A DNA stretch of 64,000 nucleotides from CAVSPO01 sp963730005 (GCA_963730005.1 CAVSPO010000019.1:1-64000), one strand, 5' to 3'. Positions 24,534 through 33,918 are shown, counted from the stretch's first letter. Notes: generated by a model not told the origin, from the sequence alone. Made by a program: numbers and translations.

Positions 24534-25171
24534 ACCAGATCAGGATCCTGCTCGTCGACGACGAACCGCTGATCCGGGCCGGGCTGCGGATGATCCTCGA
24601 CGGCTCGAGCGGCATCACCGTCGTCGGTGAGGCCGGCGATGGTCTGGACGCTGCCGCCCGCGTCGCCGAACTTGACCCCGACGTGGTGCTGATGGACGTC
24701 CGGATGCCGAGGTGTGACGGAGTCGAGGCCACCCGCGCCATCCGGGCGCGCCCGAACCCGCCGACCGTCGTGATGCTCACGGCCTTCGACACCGATGATT
24801 TCCTGCTGGGTGCACTCGATGCCGGAGCATCCGGCTTCCTCCTCAAACACACTCCGCCAACCCAGCTGGTCACAGCCATCCAGCAGGCGGTGGACGGCAC
24901 GATGGCGTTCTCCCCCAGTGTCGTGCAACGGCTGGTGAACGCTGCCACCCGTGCACCACAGCCACCGGCGTCCAACGCCCTGGAAGAGCTGAGCCCACGC
25001 GAAACCGAGATCGCACGCCTCGTCGCCGAAGGGCTCACCAACGCGGAGATCGCCGGGCAGCTGTTCCTGTCCCTGCCGACGATCAAGACCCACCTCGCAC
25101 GCATCTTCGAGAAACTCGAGGTCACCAGCCGCGTCCAACTGGCACTCGCAGTGCACGGACATCGGCAATAG
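24524..25171 (+). CDS. LuxR/NarL-type response regulator
   Basis: A 215-aa two-domain regulator: receiver (LLVDDEPLIR acidic pocket, phospho-acceptor Asp in VVLMDVRMPRCDG, Thr in MLTAFD, Lys in GFLLKHTPP) and a C-terminal LuxR HTH (ELSPRETEIARLVAEGLTNA EIAGQLFLSLPTIKTHLARI). It is cotranscribed with the kinase, with an overlap of 10 bases from ATG 24524, or 4 bases if GTG 24530 is used. The target genes are unknown; the divergent CPBP protease gene is a natural candidate. Confidence 0.88.
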   Translation: MGVNQIRILLVDDEPLIRAGLRMILDGSSGITVVGEAGDGLDAAARVAELDPDVVLMDVRMPRCDGVEATRAIRARPNPPTVVMLTAFDTDDFLLGALDAGASGFLLKHTPPTQLVTAIQQAVDGTMAFSPSVVQRLVNAATRAPQPPASNALEELSPRETEIARLVAEGLTNAEIAGQLFLSLPTIKTHLARIFEKLEVTSRVQLALAVHGHRQ

Positions 25172-25234
25172 CCAACCGCAGCCGCCTCCTCAGCCGACGA
25201 TCCCTTCGCAGAGTCCGACTGTTAGGTTTGCCAC

Positions 25235-26338
25235 GTGACGGCCCTGATCCCCGTGGTGCAGCTGCGCGCAGCCCGGATGGTGAGCTTGCTGCTCGCCATG
25301 CGTGAGCACCGCACGCCGCTGGCGGTCGCCGAGTGGTTCGGGGCACTCCAGGCCCAGGACGTGGCCAGCGGCCATTGGTCGATCGGGGTGCGTTGCCCGG
25401 GCGCCACGGAGGCCACGGTCCTGGAGTCGTTCGAGCGGGGCGACCTCGTCCGGACCTGGTCGATGCGCGGGACGATCCATGTGGTGCCAGCGCGAGACGT
25501 GTCGTGGATGCTGAACCTGATGGGCCCGAGAGCACTGGCCTCGTCGGCGCGGCGGCGGGAGTCGCTCGGCCTCACCCTGCGTGAGGTCGAGCGGGCCGCC
25601 GACGCGATCGCAACGGAATTGGGCAGGGCCCGGGTCCTCACGCGCGCCGAGGCGCTCGCCACGATCGCCGCCGCCGGGATCAACGTGACCGGGCAACGCG
25701 CCTACCACCTGCTGTGGTACGCCGCCCAGGTCGGCATCACCTGCATCGGGCCGCAGCGTGGCAGGGACCAGACGTTCGTCCTGCTGGCCGACTGGGCGCC
25801 GGATCAGGTGACGATGACACGCGGGGACGCGCTCGTGGAGCTGTTCTTCCGCTATGTGCGCAGCCACGGCCCGGCCGGGCTGCGCGACTTCGCCGGCTGG
25901 ACGGGCCTGACCCTGACCGACACGCGCAAGGCCGCCGCGGGCAACGAGGGACGGGTGGTTCCGCTCCGGACGGACGCCGGCGAGTTGTGGGCGACGACCG
26001 GCCTCGCCGAAAGGTTGCGTGGCAAGGACCTGCCCTCACACGCCGTGGTGGCCCTGCCCGGGTTCGACGAGTTCGTCCTCGGGTTCAAGGACCGGTCGCT
26101 GCAGCTCACACCCGGTTCCCTCGAGCGCGTCGTTCCCGGCGGGAACGGCGTGTTCCGCGCCACCGTTGTCGCCGATGGTCTTGCGGTCGCCACCTGGAAA
26201 CGCACACTGAAGCCCGGCCGGGTCATGGTGGATGTGGAGCCACTGGCAGCCTCCTTGGATCCTGCGGCCCTCGACACCGCCTTCGCACCGTACGGGCACT
26301 TCCTGGGCCGGGAGGTGGAGGTACGGCGGGCCGCTTGA
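25235..26338 (+). CDS. Winged-helix DNA-binding protein, AlkZ/YcaQ-like (HTH_42)
   Basis: A 367-aa protein of the HTH_42 family, which includes the interstrand-crosslink DNA glycosylases AlkX/AlkZ. Visible family traits are AEWFGALQAQDVASGHWSIG near the N-terminus, RTWSMRGTIHVVPARDVSWM (about 80-100) and the C-terminal ALPGFDEFVLGFKDRSLQL. Most actinobacterial members of this subgroup have no tested activity; glycosylase function is possible, not shown. The GTG at 25235 is the start. Monocistronic, between the regulator and the polyphosphate gene. Confidence 0.65.
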   Translation: MTALIPVVQLRAARMVSLLLAMREHRTPLAVAEWFGALQAQDVASGHWSIGVRCPGATEATVLESFERGDLVRTWSMRGTIHVVPARDVSWMLNLMGPRALASSARRRESLGLTLREVERAADAIATELGRARVLTRAEALATIAAAGINVTGQRAYHLLWYAAQVGITCIGPQRGRDQTFVLLADWAPDQVTMTRGDALVELFFRYVRSHGPAGLRDFAGWTGLTLTDTRKAAAGNEGRVVPLRTDAGELWATTGLAERLRGKDLPSHAVVALPGFDEFVLGFKDRSLQLTPGSLERVVPGGNGVFRATVVADGLAVATWKRTLKPGRVMVDVEPLAASLDPAALDTAFAPYGHFLGREVEVRRAA

Positions 26339-26664
26339 TCCACCGGCAGGCTCTCTGGGAAACAGAGTCGAAGAGTAACCTGCACTTTCCGCTTCCGGTC
26401 GCAGTATTCTTGGAGCATTCGGTGCGGCACGCGGTCGGCAGTCTTTGCTCGCCGCTGATTGCGATGCAGGGCTCCCCCGCCACATGGCCTGGTCGATGTC
26501 GTCATTCAAGACCCTGAGCCCCCAGGCGTCCGGCGTCGGTGGGCCACGCAGACCCTGCTCGTGGGGTTCCGTTGGCGAACATGACGGAAATACTGACATG
26601 AATATTCGGCCGGTTCCGGGCTCTCTGTGCTGCCGCGCCCGGAGGCACAAGAGGGGGGTATCCC
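26339..26664. other. Intergenic stretch upstream of the polyphosphate gene
   Basis: A 326-base spacer with no supportable gene. It is less GC-rich than the surroundings and ends with AGAGGGGGGTATCCC ahead of the ATG at 26665, a usable Shine-Dalgarno site. It presumably carries the promoter of the downstream gene; I could not fix -10 and -35 boxes. Confidence 0.4.
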
Positions 26665-28368
26665 ATGCTCGACAAAATTGATTTCGACGTTTCTCCCATC
26701 ACAAAAGAAGAATACAAACCCGTGCATGACGAGCTCGTCGAACGCTTGGTCGTGCTGCAGCAACAGGCACGCCTCAAGGGAGTGGGCCTGGTCGTCCTCT
26801 TCGAGGGCTGGAATGGCGGCGGCCGGGGTGGTCGCATTTCTGACCTGCTTTTCAATCTGGATGCCCGCGCCACGACGGTTCATGTGAGCGCAACCTACGA
26901 CCACGAGCAGGCTGCGGAGTTTCGGAAACAAGGCTTTGGAGCCACCGGCATGGCCCCCCACATGCAGCAGTACTGGAGGGGCCTGGATGTGCGTGGCAAC
27001 ATGACCATCTACGATGTCGGATGGTATGACATGGCCGCCCGCGAGATATTCTATTCGAACGATCGTCGGGTCGCGTTGGAGGACTTCGACAACAAGTCTT
27101 CTGTCTACAACATCGTCGACCGCTCGGTGGAGTCTTTCCAGAGCTTTGAACATCAACTCGTTGCCGACGGTTATGTCGTGGTGAAGTTCTTCCTGCACAT
27201 TCGCAAGGAGACTCAACGGGCTCGCCTGCAGGCCTTGGCCAAGGACCCCAAGACGGCTTGGCGCGTCGAACGCAACGACCTGAAGATGCTGGACTCCTAC
27301 GATCAGTACAAGACGATTTTCGAAAAACTTCTTGCTCGCACGAATTTCAAGGATTCCCAGTGGGTTGTGATCAATGCCGAAGACCGGCGTCGCTCCAACC
27401 TGGCCATCGCCCGCACTCTGGTTGATGCCCTGGATCAGGCCATCAACCAGGGCGAGGACCCCGAGGCGGCAGCAGCGGCCGCCAGGGCAGCAGCGAACTC
27501 CGCTGGCCTGAGCCAAGAGGTCTTTCCCGACGAGCGCAGCCGCACCCCCGAAGAGCAGGCCCGGGTCCGTGAACGCAACGAAATCGCCGCCGCAGCGCAG
27601 TCCGCTGCGGCGCCGAAGAGCTCCCGCTACGCCATCGAGCCCGACTACCCGACGCTGAAGGGCGCTGACTACCACCTGCGCCTGGACGAAGAAACGTACA
27701 ACCGCGAACTCAAACGCGAGCAGAAGAAGCTCTACGACCTGGAGCTGGAAATGTATCTGCACCGCATGCCGATGATGATCATGTACGAAGGTCAGGACGC
27801 TGCAGGCAAGGGCGGCGCCATCAAACGTGTCGCCCAGGCGCTCGATGCGCGCAGCTACAACACTTTCCCCAGCCCGGCACCCACGAAGCCCGAATTGATG
27901 CACCCGCATCTGTGGCGCTATTGGACCCGCCTACCCAAGGCAGGCCATGTCGGCATCTACGACCGCAGTTGGTATGGACGTGTTCTGGTGGAGCGCGTCG
28001 AGGGCTTTGCACGCCCGAAGGACTGGGCCCGCGCCTATGACGAGATCAACGAATTCGAACGCGACCTGGTCGACTGGGGTGCCATCCTCTTGAAGTTCTG
28101 GGTGGAAATCGATCGCGATGAGCAACTCAAGCGCTTCATCGCCCGGGAGGAGGACCCCAGCAGGTCCTGGAAGATCGTCGAGGACGACTGGCGAAACCGG
28201 GACAAATACCCGCAGTACCGCAACGCTGTTGAAGACATGTTCCGTCTGACTTCCACCGAATATGCTCCCTGGATCATCCTGGAGAGCAATGACAAGCTTT
28301 ATGCCCGTATCAAGGCCCTCAAGGCCATCAACAGTGCGCTCGAGCAGCGCCTGAAGGCCCTGAAGTAG
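26665..28368 (+). CDS. pap: Polyphosphate:AMP phosphotransferase (tandem PPK2 domains)
   Basis: A 567-aa enzyme with two PPK2 domains, the layout of class II PPK2/PAP that uses polyphosphate to make ADP from AMP. The N-terminal domain (about 10-270) has a degenerate P-loop, LFEGWNGGGRGG, without the Lys. The C-terminal domain (about 310-565) has the active Walker A MYEGQDAAGKGGAIK (about 371-385) and Walker B GIYDRSWYGRVLVERVEGFA. The lid and base-binding Arg/Lys lie downstream. An Ala/Glu linker (about 270-310) joins the domains. The gene stands alone with its own terminator. It supports polyphosphate use as an energy store. Confidence 0.88.
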   Translation: MLDKIDFDVSPITKEEYKPVHDELVERLVVLQQQARLKGVGLVVLFEGWNGGGRGGRISDLLFNLDARATTVHVSATYDHEQAAEFRKQGFGATGMAPHMQQYWRGLDVRGNMTIYDVGWYDMAAREIFYSNDRRVALEDFDNKSSVYNIVDRSVESFQSFEHQLVADGYVVVKFFLHIRKETQRARLQALAKDPKTAWRVERNDLKMLDSYDQYKTIFEKLLARTNFKDSQWVVINAEDRRRSNLAIARTLVDALDQAINQGEDPEAAAAAARAAANSAGLSQEVFPDERSRTPEEQARVRERNEIAAAAQSAAAPKSSRYAIEPDYPTLKGADYHLRLDEETYNRELKREQKKLYDLELEMYLHRMPMMIMYEGQDAAGKGGAIKRVAQALDARSYNTFPSPAPTKPELMHPHLWRYWTRLPKAGHVGIYDRSWYGRVLVERVEGFARPKDWARAYDEINEFERDLVDWGAILLKFWVEIDRDEQLKRFIAREEDPSRSWKIVEDDWRNRDKYPQYRNAVEDMFRLTSTEYAPWIILESNDKLYARIKALKAINSALEQRLKALK

Positions 28369-28395
28369 CTTCAGCGACATCTTGCGATCATCACG

Positions 28396-28423
28396 GAGGG
28401 AGCGCCCAACCAGGCGCTCCCTC
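28396..28423. terminator. Bidirectional terminator between convergent genes
   Basis: GAGGGAGCGCC and GGCGCTCCCTC form a perfect 11-bp stem with loop CAACCA. It serves the polyphosphate gene (+) and the carrier gene (-), whose ends face each other. Confidence 0.8.
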
Positions 28424-28431
28424 GGTGCCCT

Positions 28432-29352
28432 TCAGATGGACAGCAGCCCCAGCACCGCTGGCATCGCGACGATGCCGATCAACACGCTGGCCGAGGACAT
28501 GAAGCTCGCCAACTCAACGTCCAGCCCCGCTTCGCCGGTGAATCCGACCGACATCGCGGCCATCGGCGCGAAGAAGAGCATGCACAACACGGTCTTCACA
28601 TCCGCTGCAGCAGGCACCAGGAACCACACCAACAGGATCAGCACGGTCGAGAAGGCGTACCGCGACGCGAGGTACCCGGCCGCCTTGACGTACTTGGTCC
28701 TCGTCAACGCGATCTCCAGACCGATGCCGATCATGAACATGGCCAGGAAGGTGTTTGCCGCGCCTACCGTCGACGTGAACGCGATCACGGGCGCCGGAAT
28801 GCTGAACCCGGGCAGCCGAATGGCGAGCAGGATCAGATACGTGTTGAACACCGGCGACTTCAGCATCGTGCGAAGAAAGCCGAGCGGCGTGGTCTTCGAG
28901 CGCGGGTTCGCGAGGGACAGCCCCCAGCTGTAGCCGACGCCTGCTGTCGCGAGGGAGTTGCCGATGTCGAACAGCGACGCGAACACGATCGCGGACGGGC
29001 CCATGAACGTCGACACGTACGGGATGGCGAACAGCCCGACGTTGTAGTTGGGCACGTTCAGCACACCGAAGGCCTGCTCCCGGTGACCTCGCTTGCGCAG
29101 GGCAAGCACGACCAGGACCTGCTGGACGACCACCGCGAAGAAACCGATCCCTGTCACGAACAGCAGCTGGGGTGTGATGTCGAAGGTGTTGAAGCTGGTC
29201 GCCAGCGCGCACGGCAGGGTCACCCCCAGGACCACTCGGGAGAACACGCCGAAGTCGGACGCCCGCACCCAACCCAGACGCTTCACCCCGAAACCCAAGG
29301 CGATGATCAGCACGAGCACCAGGGCCTTGACCACCACGTCGTTCATGGCCAC
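28432..29352 (-). CDS. AEC-family (auxin efflux carrier-type) transporter
   Basis: A 306-aa membrane protein with about ten hydrophobic segments in two five-helix halves. The first half contains NYNVGLFAIPYVSTFMGPSA, the Asn/Gly-rich broken helix of AEC/BASS-fold carriers. The second half contains TFLAMFMIGIGLEIALTR. Members move small organic acids or weak-acid anions; the substrate cannot be told from sequence. ATG at 29352 (MAMNDVV) or 29346. Downstream end shares a terminator with the polyphosphate gene. Confidence 0.75.
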   Translation of the reverse strand: MAMNDVVVKALVLVLIIALGFGVKRLGWVRASDFGVFSRVVLGVTLPCALATSFNTFDITPQLLFVTGIGFFAVVVQQVLVVLALRKRGHREQAFGVLNVPNYNVGLFAIPYVSTFMGPSAIVFASLFDIGNSLATAGVGYSWGLSLANPRSKTTPLGFLRTMLKSPVFNTYLILLAIRLPGFSIPAPVIAFTSTVGAANTFLAMFMIGIGLEIALTRTKYVKAAGYLASRYAFSTVLILLVWFLVPAAADVKTVLCMLFFAPMAAMSVGFTGEAGLDVELASFMSSASVLIGIVAMPAVLGLLSI

Positions 29353-29465
29353 CCCCTTGGCTACATCGTCACCCTAGCCCCGATTGCGGTTCGGCTCGGG
29401 ACTGCCGAACTGGCCTGGTCGGCGTGGGGTTGATCTGGCGTCTGCGGGTCGGCGACCATGGGGTA

Positions 29466-29871
29466 ATGGACGCTGACGAACTGGCCAACTTCATGCGAGG
29501 ACCACTCGACTCCAAGATGGGGCTGGACCTGCTGGAGGTCTCGCCGGAACTGGTGCGGGGACGGATGCCGGTGGCGGGCAACACCCAGCCGTTCGGGCTG
29601 TGGCACGGTGGCGCGTCCTGCGTGCTCGCCGAGACGCTGGCGTCGGTGGCCGGAACCGCGGCCGTCGGCGCAGGGCGGGCGAGCGGTCGGCGTCGAGTTG
29701 AACGCCACCCACCACGAGGCGGTCCGCGAGGGCTACGTGAACGGCGAGGCTCGCGCGCTGCGAGTGGGCCGGACGCTGGGCACGTGGGAGGTCATCCTCA
29801 CCGACGACTCAGGCCGTCGGGTCTGCACCGCCCGGGTGACCTGCGCGCTGCGACGTCCCAAGCGGGACTGA
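29466..29871 (+). pseudogene. PaaI-type hotdog thioesterase with one frameshift
   Basis: The frame from ATG 29466 has the hotdog start (LANFMRGPLDSKMGLDLLEV, GNTQPFGLWHGGASCVLAET), then leaves frame at about 29688. The second half, VGVELNATHHEAVREGYVNG then EARALRVGRTLGTWEVILTD, continues one base out of phase to a stop at 29871. The span is 406 nt, one more than 135 codons, so a single extra base explains the break. The residues around the active site (HGGASCVLAET) are preserved. Because the gene is otherwise well conserved, a sequencing error is as likely as a true mutation. Confidence 0.7.
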
Positions 29872-29894
29872 TCGAACAGCAGCGCTCAGTCTCC

Positions 29895-30473
29895 TTACTC
29901 GTTCGCCGAGACAACCTCGGCAACAGGCAGCACGACCTCGTTGTGGCGAAGGAACCACGGCGTCCACGGCGGATCGAAACGAGCGAACCGTGGCCGGCCC
30001 ACGACCTGCAGGCCGGCTTCGGCGACTGCAGCCTGCAAGGCGTCCAACTGCTCCCGATAGATGGCCTCCGACCAACGTCCGGTGAAGGATCGGGCGGCAG
30101 CCAGCTGGGTGGGGATCTCACGCACCCGGATCCGCGTGTCCGTGGGCGTCGGAAGACTGTCGAGCGTGAACTCGGAGGGCATCACGAAAGCGACCACGTG
30201 ACGACCCGGCTGCCCCGCGGGCTCCTGGATGACCGGCGCGGTCATCGCGATCCTGGTCGAGGCCTCTTCCTGCAGCACCGGGGCGGTCATCGCCACCTTG
30301 CCGCGCGTGGCATTGCGGCCGGAGATGAACGCCACCAACACGCCGAATGCGCGGTTACCGGCATCGGCGAAGGATCCTTCCACGTCGACCTCGGCCACCA
30401 GGTGCGCCGGGTAGCGCCGAAGTTCGAAGCCCGGATGGCGGGTGATCACGTCGTGCGGCTGTCGCTCGGTCAC
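29895..30473 (-). CDS. SOUL-family heme-binding-like protein
   Basis: A 192-aa SOUL/HEBP protein: start ITRHPGFELRRYPAHLVAEV, core RNATRGKVAMTAPVLQEEAS and IAMTAPVIQ, end WTPWFLRHNEVVLPV, all in the family order (K-I-x-M-T-x-P-V motifs). Bacterial members are thought to bind heme or porphyrins. It faces hemL across 126 bases in divergent orientation, which fits a tetrapyrrole link, though this is inference. Confidence 0.8.
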   Translation of the reverse strand: MTERQPHDVITRHPGFELRRYPAHLVAEVDVEGSFADAGNRAFGVLVAFISGRNATRGKVAMTAPVLQEEASTRIAMTAPVIQEPAGQPGRHVVAFVMPSEFTLDSLPTPTDTRIRVREIPTQLAAARSFTGRWSEAIYREQLDALQAAVAEAGLQVVGRPRFARFDPPWTPWFLRHNEVVLPVAEVVSANE

Positions 30474-30599
30474 AACGCAAGAATGCCACCGGCACCCAAC
30501 CGAACGCGGATGGCAATCGCCTGATTCTCCCCCCTGCCCGGGCCGATAAGGTATTGACTACTGGGCCCAACGAGGTGGCACCGAGACTGCGAGGCTGAC

Positions 30600-31931
30600 A
30601 TGACCATGGACGACCTGTTCGCCCGCGCCCGCGCGGCCATCCCCGGCGGCGTGTCCTCGCCCGTGCGCGCCTTCGGGGCCGTGGGTGGCACACCCCGCTT
30701 CATCGCATCAGCGCGCGGTTCCTACATCACTGATGTCGAAGGTGTCGAGCGGGTGGACCTCGTGTGCTCCTGGGGACCCGCCCTGCTCGGGCATGCACAC
30801 CCCGAGGTGGTGGCGGCAGTGCAGCAGGCCGCCGGACGGGGGCTCAGTTTCGGCGCCCCCACTGAAGCGGAGGTGGTGCTCGCGGAACTGGTGCGCGAGC
30901 GGGTGCCGGCCGCGGAGTTGGTTCGCTTCGTTTCCTCCGGGACCGAGGCCACCATGACCGCGGTCCGCCTGGCCCGGGGAGCCACCGGACGAGACCTCGT
31001 GGTGAAGTTCGCCGGCTGCTACCACGGACACGTGGACTCCCTGCTCGCCGAGGCGGGATCCGGCGTGGCGACCGCGTCCCTGCCCGGGTCCGCCGGCGTG
31101 CCCAAGGCCAGCGCCGCCCAAACCCTGGTGCTGGGGTACAACGACGTGGCGGCACTGCAGCAAGCCTTCGCGGAGCGAGGCGACGAGATCGCGTGCGTGA
31201 TCACCGAGGCCGCCGCTGCGAACATGGGCGTGGTGGCCCCGCGCGCGGGTTTCAACGCTGCAATTCGGGAGCTGACCGCCCGGCACGGGGCGCTGATGAT
31301 CAGCGACGAGGTGCTGACGGGGTTCCGGGTGTCCGCCGCAGGCTGGCTCGGGCTCGAGGGCGTGCAGCCGGACCTTCTCACCTTCGGCAAGGTGGTGGGC
31401 GGCGGGATGCCGCTCGCCGCACTCGGCGGCCGCGCCGACCTGATGACCCAGCTGGCACCGCTCGGCTCGGTGTACCAGGCCGGGACGCTGTCCGGGAACC
31501 CTTTGTCCACGGCCGCGGGTATCGCAACCCTGCGCCTGGCCGATGCCGGCGTGTACGAGCACGTGAACCGGGCATCTGCCGTCATTTCCGCTGCGGCGAG
31601 CGCGGCGCTGGCCGCGGCCGGGGTGCAGCACTCGCTGCAGCGCGCGGGGAACTTGTTCTCGATCATGTTCGGCGAACTGCCGGACACCGGCGCGCCTCAC
31701 GGACAGTGGGGCGCGGGCCAGGTGGCCGACTACGCGGGGGCAAAGGCCCAGGAATCGTGGCGGTATCCGGCGTTCTTCCACGCCATGCTGGACGCCGGGG
31801 TGGCGTTGCCGCCGAGCGTGTTCGAGGCGTGGTTCGTCTCCGCCGCCCACGACGACGCCGCCGTCGATCGCATTCTGGCCGCACTGCCGGGCGCCGCGCG
31901 GGCGGCCGCCCACGCCCAGCCTGCGGGCTGA
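30600..31931 (+). CDS. hemL: Glutamate-1-semialdehyde 2,1-aminomutase
   Basis: A 443-aa PLP enzyme that turns glutamate-1-semialdehyde into 5-aminolevulinate in the C5 route to heme, siroheme and cobalamin. The start is LFARARAAIPGGVSSPVRAF, typical of the family. The PLP-binding Lys is in DLLTFGKVVGGGMPLAALGG (about residue 263), with Asp in MISDEVLTGFRV and AGCYHGHVDSLL at the phosphate pocket. ATG at 30600 or 30606. The other hem genes are not in the window. The flanking SOUL gene is divergent. Intact. Confidence 0.92.
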   Translation: MTMDDLFARARAAIPGGVSSPVRAFGAVGGTPRFIASARGSYITDVEGVERVDLVCSWGPALLGHAHPEVVAAVQQAAGRGLSFGAPTEAEVVLAELVRERVPAAELVRFVSSGTEATMTAVRLARGATGRDLVVKFAGCYHGHVDSLLAEAGSGVATASLPGSAGVPKASAAQTLVLGYNDVAALQQAFAERGDEIACVITEAAAANMGVVAPRAGFNAAIRELTARHGALMISDEVLTGFRVSAAGWLGLEGVQPDLLTFGKVVGGGMPLAALGGRADLMTQLAPLGSVYQAGTLSGNPLSTAAGIATLRLADAGVYEHVNRASAVISAAASAALAAAGVQHSLQRAGNLFSIMFGELPDTGAPHGQWGAGQVADYAGAKAQESWRYPAFFHAMLDAGVALPPSVFEAWFVSAAHDDAAVDRILAALPGAARAAAHAQPAG

Positions 31932-32011
31932 ACGATCGACGCGCAGCTGACTGCCTCCGGCCGGCCCGTGGGAGGCCTGGTGGTGGTGGACTGAGCTTCG
32001 GAGGTGTTCCC

Positions 32012-32755
32012 ATGACCCAGATCCCCGATGTCGTCGACCGAATCGACGCCGGCCTGCGCGAGCGCGCCAAGCCGGAACGTGCCGCGGGCGAGAAGGCGTA
32101 CCTCAAGAGCGCTCTCGACCACTACGGCACCTCGGTGCCGGCCGTGCGCGCTGCCGTCCTGGAGGTCATCAGGCCACTGGACCTCATCCACGACGACGTG
32201 GTCGCCCTCGTCGAGCAGCTGTGGGCGGCACCGGTCCACGAGCGTCGCCAGGCCGCGGTCGAAGTGCTGCAAGCCCATGTCGGCGACCTGCGCGCCGACG
32301 ACATCGCCCTGCTGGAGCGGCTGCTGCGGGAGTCCCGAACGTGGGCGCTGGTGGACAGCCTCGCCGCCTCCGTGGTCGGGCCACTGGTGGAACGCGAGCC
32401 GACTCTGGCCGCCAGCCTGGACCGCTGGGCAACCGACGGCGACTTCTGGATTCGTCGGTCGGCGATGCTGGCCCTGTTGCTGGCGCTGCGCCGAGGCGAG
32501 GGTGACTTCGAGCGCTTCGGACGCTACGCCGACGCGATGCTCGACGAGAAGGAGTTCTTCATCCGCAAGGCCATCGGCTGGGTGCTGCGCGACACCGCCC
32601 GCAAGCGCCCCGACCTCGTCTTCGGCTGGCTGCTGCCCCGGGCGTCGCGTGCCTCCGGGGTGACGCTGCGCGAGGCGATCAAGCCGCTCGACGAGGACCA
32701 ACGCGCCGCCATCCTGGCCGCCCGTCAGGGGCCGTCCCAGACCACCCGTCTGTAG
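32012..32755 (+). CDS. DNA alkylation repair protein (AlkD-like HEAT repeats)
   Basis: A 247-aa all-helical protein of the AlkD family of 3-methyladenine and 7-methylguanine glycosylases. It has repeated helical hairpins from KAYLKSALDHYGTSVPAVRA to FFIRKAIGWVLRDTARKRPD, and the conserved WALVDSLAASVVG and DGDFWIRRSAMLALL stretches with Trp and Asp residues of the DNA-binding groove. ATG at 32012 follows GGAGGTG. The 3' end overlaps the convergent PLP-lyase gene by 31 bases. Confidence 0.8.
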   Translation: MTQIPDVVDRIDAGLRERAKPERAAGEKAYLKSALDHYGTSVPAVRAAVLEVIRPLDLIHDDVVALVEQLWAAPVHERRQAAVEVLQAHVGDLRADDIALLERLLRESRTWALVDSLAASVVGPLVEREPTLAASLDRWATDGDFWIRRSAMLALLLALRRGEGDFERFGRYADAMLDEKEFFIRKAIGWVLRDTARKRPDLVFGWLLPRASRASGVTLREAIKPLDEDQRAAILAARQGPSQTTRL

Positions 32756-33918
32756 TTCTCCTGATCGGTGTCACCTTCGGTGGAAATGCACAGGATCCTG
32801 GAGTCGCAGCCCAGGCCCAGCTCGTCCTTGAGCGATCGCAGATCCTGACGGTGCAGGACTTCAAACACGAGCCCAAGGGTGACCGCACCACTTTCTCCGG
32901 AAATGACCCGATCGTCGCCCACCAGTGGGTTGCCCAGCACCCGCATTCCTTTGGCGGCAATGTGGTCTGGCACAGAAACGAAGTGATCCGCGTATCCATT
33001 CAGGACATCCCAGCCGATTGTGCACGGCTCCCCGCAAGCAAGCCCGGCCATGATGGTGTCCAAGTCACCAGTGACGACGCGCAGACGACCATCATGGGCT
33101 TCCGCGGTCCGAAAAATGCAGTCTGCCCGCTCCGGCTCCACAATGGTGATGCTCGGCACATCCTGCGCTCCGTAGTAGTCCGCAAAGAACCCGGTCAAAG
33201 CGCCGGCCATGGCTCCGACCCCAGCTTGCAGGAACACGTGCGTGGGCCGTTCACCGCCAAGTTGGTCGACGATCTCCTGCCCCATGGTCGTGTAACCCTC
33301 CATGATCCAGCCGGGGATGGTCTCATACCCCTCCCAGGCAGTGTCCTGCACCAGAACCCAGCCATTTCTCTCGGCTTGAGCTTCTGCGTATCGCACCGTG
33401 TCGTCATAGTTCACGTCGGTGATCGACGCTTCCGCACCCAGGGCCCGGATGTTGTTCAACCTTTCCGCGGAACTACCCTTGGGCAGGTAGACGACGGCGC
33501 TGAACCCCAGCTTGGCTGCCGCCCACGCAATGCCACGCCCGTGGTTGCCGTCCGTGGCAGTGACAAATGTCAAGTCCCCGAGCGCTTCGCGGATGGGCGC
33601 ACTCCTGAGCATGTCGAACGACAGCTCGGAGATGTCCAATCCAAGCTTCTCTGCGGCATACCTGCCCAAGCAGTAGCTTCCGCCCAACCCCTTGAAAGCA
33701 TTCAGCCCAAATCGGTAACTCTCATCCTTGACATACACCTTGCAGACGTCCAGATAGTTGGCAAGCAAGCTCAAGTCGACCAAAGGCGTGACCGAATACT
33801 CGGGAAAACTCCGATGAAAATCCTGGACCTTCTTCGCGTTCTTCCCGCCAAACTGGCTGACCGAGACCCGTTCCCTGTGCAGGCGGTCGACGGTCACGGA
33901 CTTGATTGACTCCCCCAT
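32725..33918 (-). CDS. dpaL: Diaminopropionate ammonia-lyase
   Basis: A 397-aa fold-type II PLP enzyme that splits 2,3-diaminopropionate to pyruvate and ammonia (DpaL/YgeX). The PLP Lys is in VKDESYRFGLNAFKGLGGSY (about residue 77). Further family traits are TATDGNHGRGIAWAA, VFLQAGVGAMAGALTGFFAD and GDDRVISGESGAVTLGL. Length and motifs are normal. Start ATG at 33918. It is followed upstream, after 32 bases, by a PNPOx-like gene on the same strand. The 3' end overlaps the AlkD-like gene tail to tail. Confidence 0.85.
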   Translation of the reverse strand: MGESIKSVTVDRLHRERVSVSQFGGKNAKKVQDFHRSFPEYSVTPLVDLSLLANYLDVCKVYVKDESYRFGLNAFKGLGGSYCLGRYAAEKLGLDISELSFDMLRSAPIREALGDLTFVTATDGNHGRGIAWAAAKLGFSAVVYLPKGSSAERLNNIRALGAEASITDVNYDDTVRYAEAQAERNGWVLVQDTAWEGYETIPGWIMEGYTTMGQEIVDQLGGERPTHVFLQAGVGAMAGALTGFFADYYGAQDVPSITIVEPERADCIFRTAEAHDGRLRVVTGDLDTIMAGLACGEPCTIGWDVLNGYADHFVSVPDHIAAKGMRVLGNPLVGDDRVISGESGAVTLGLVFEVLHRQDLRSLKDELGLGCDSRILCISTEGDTDQENYRRVVWDGP

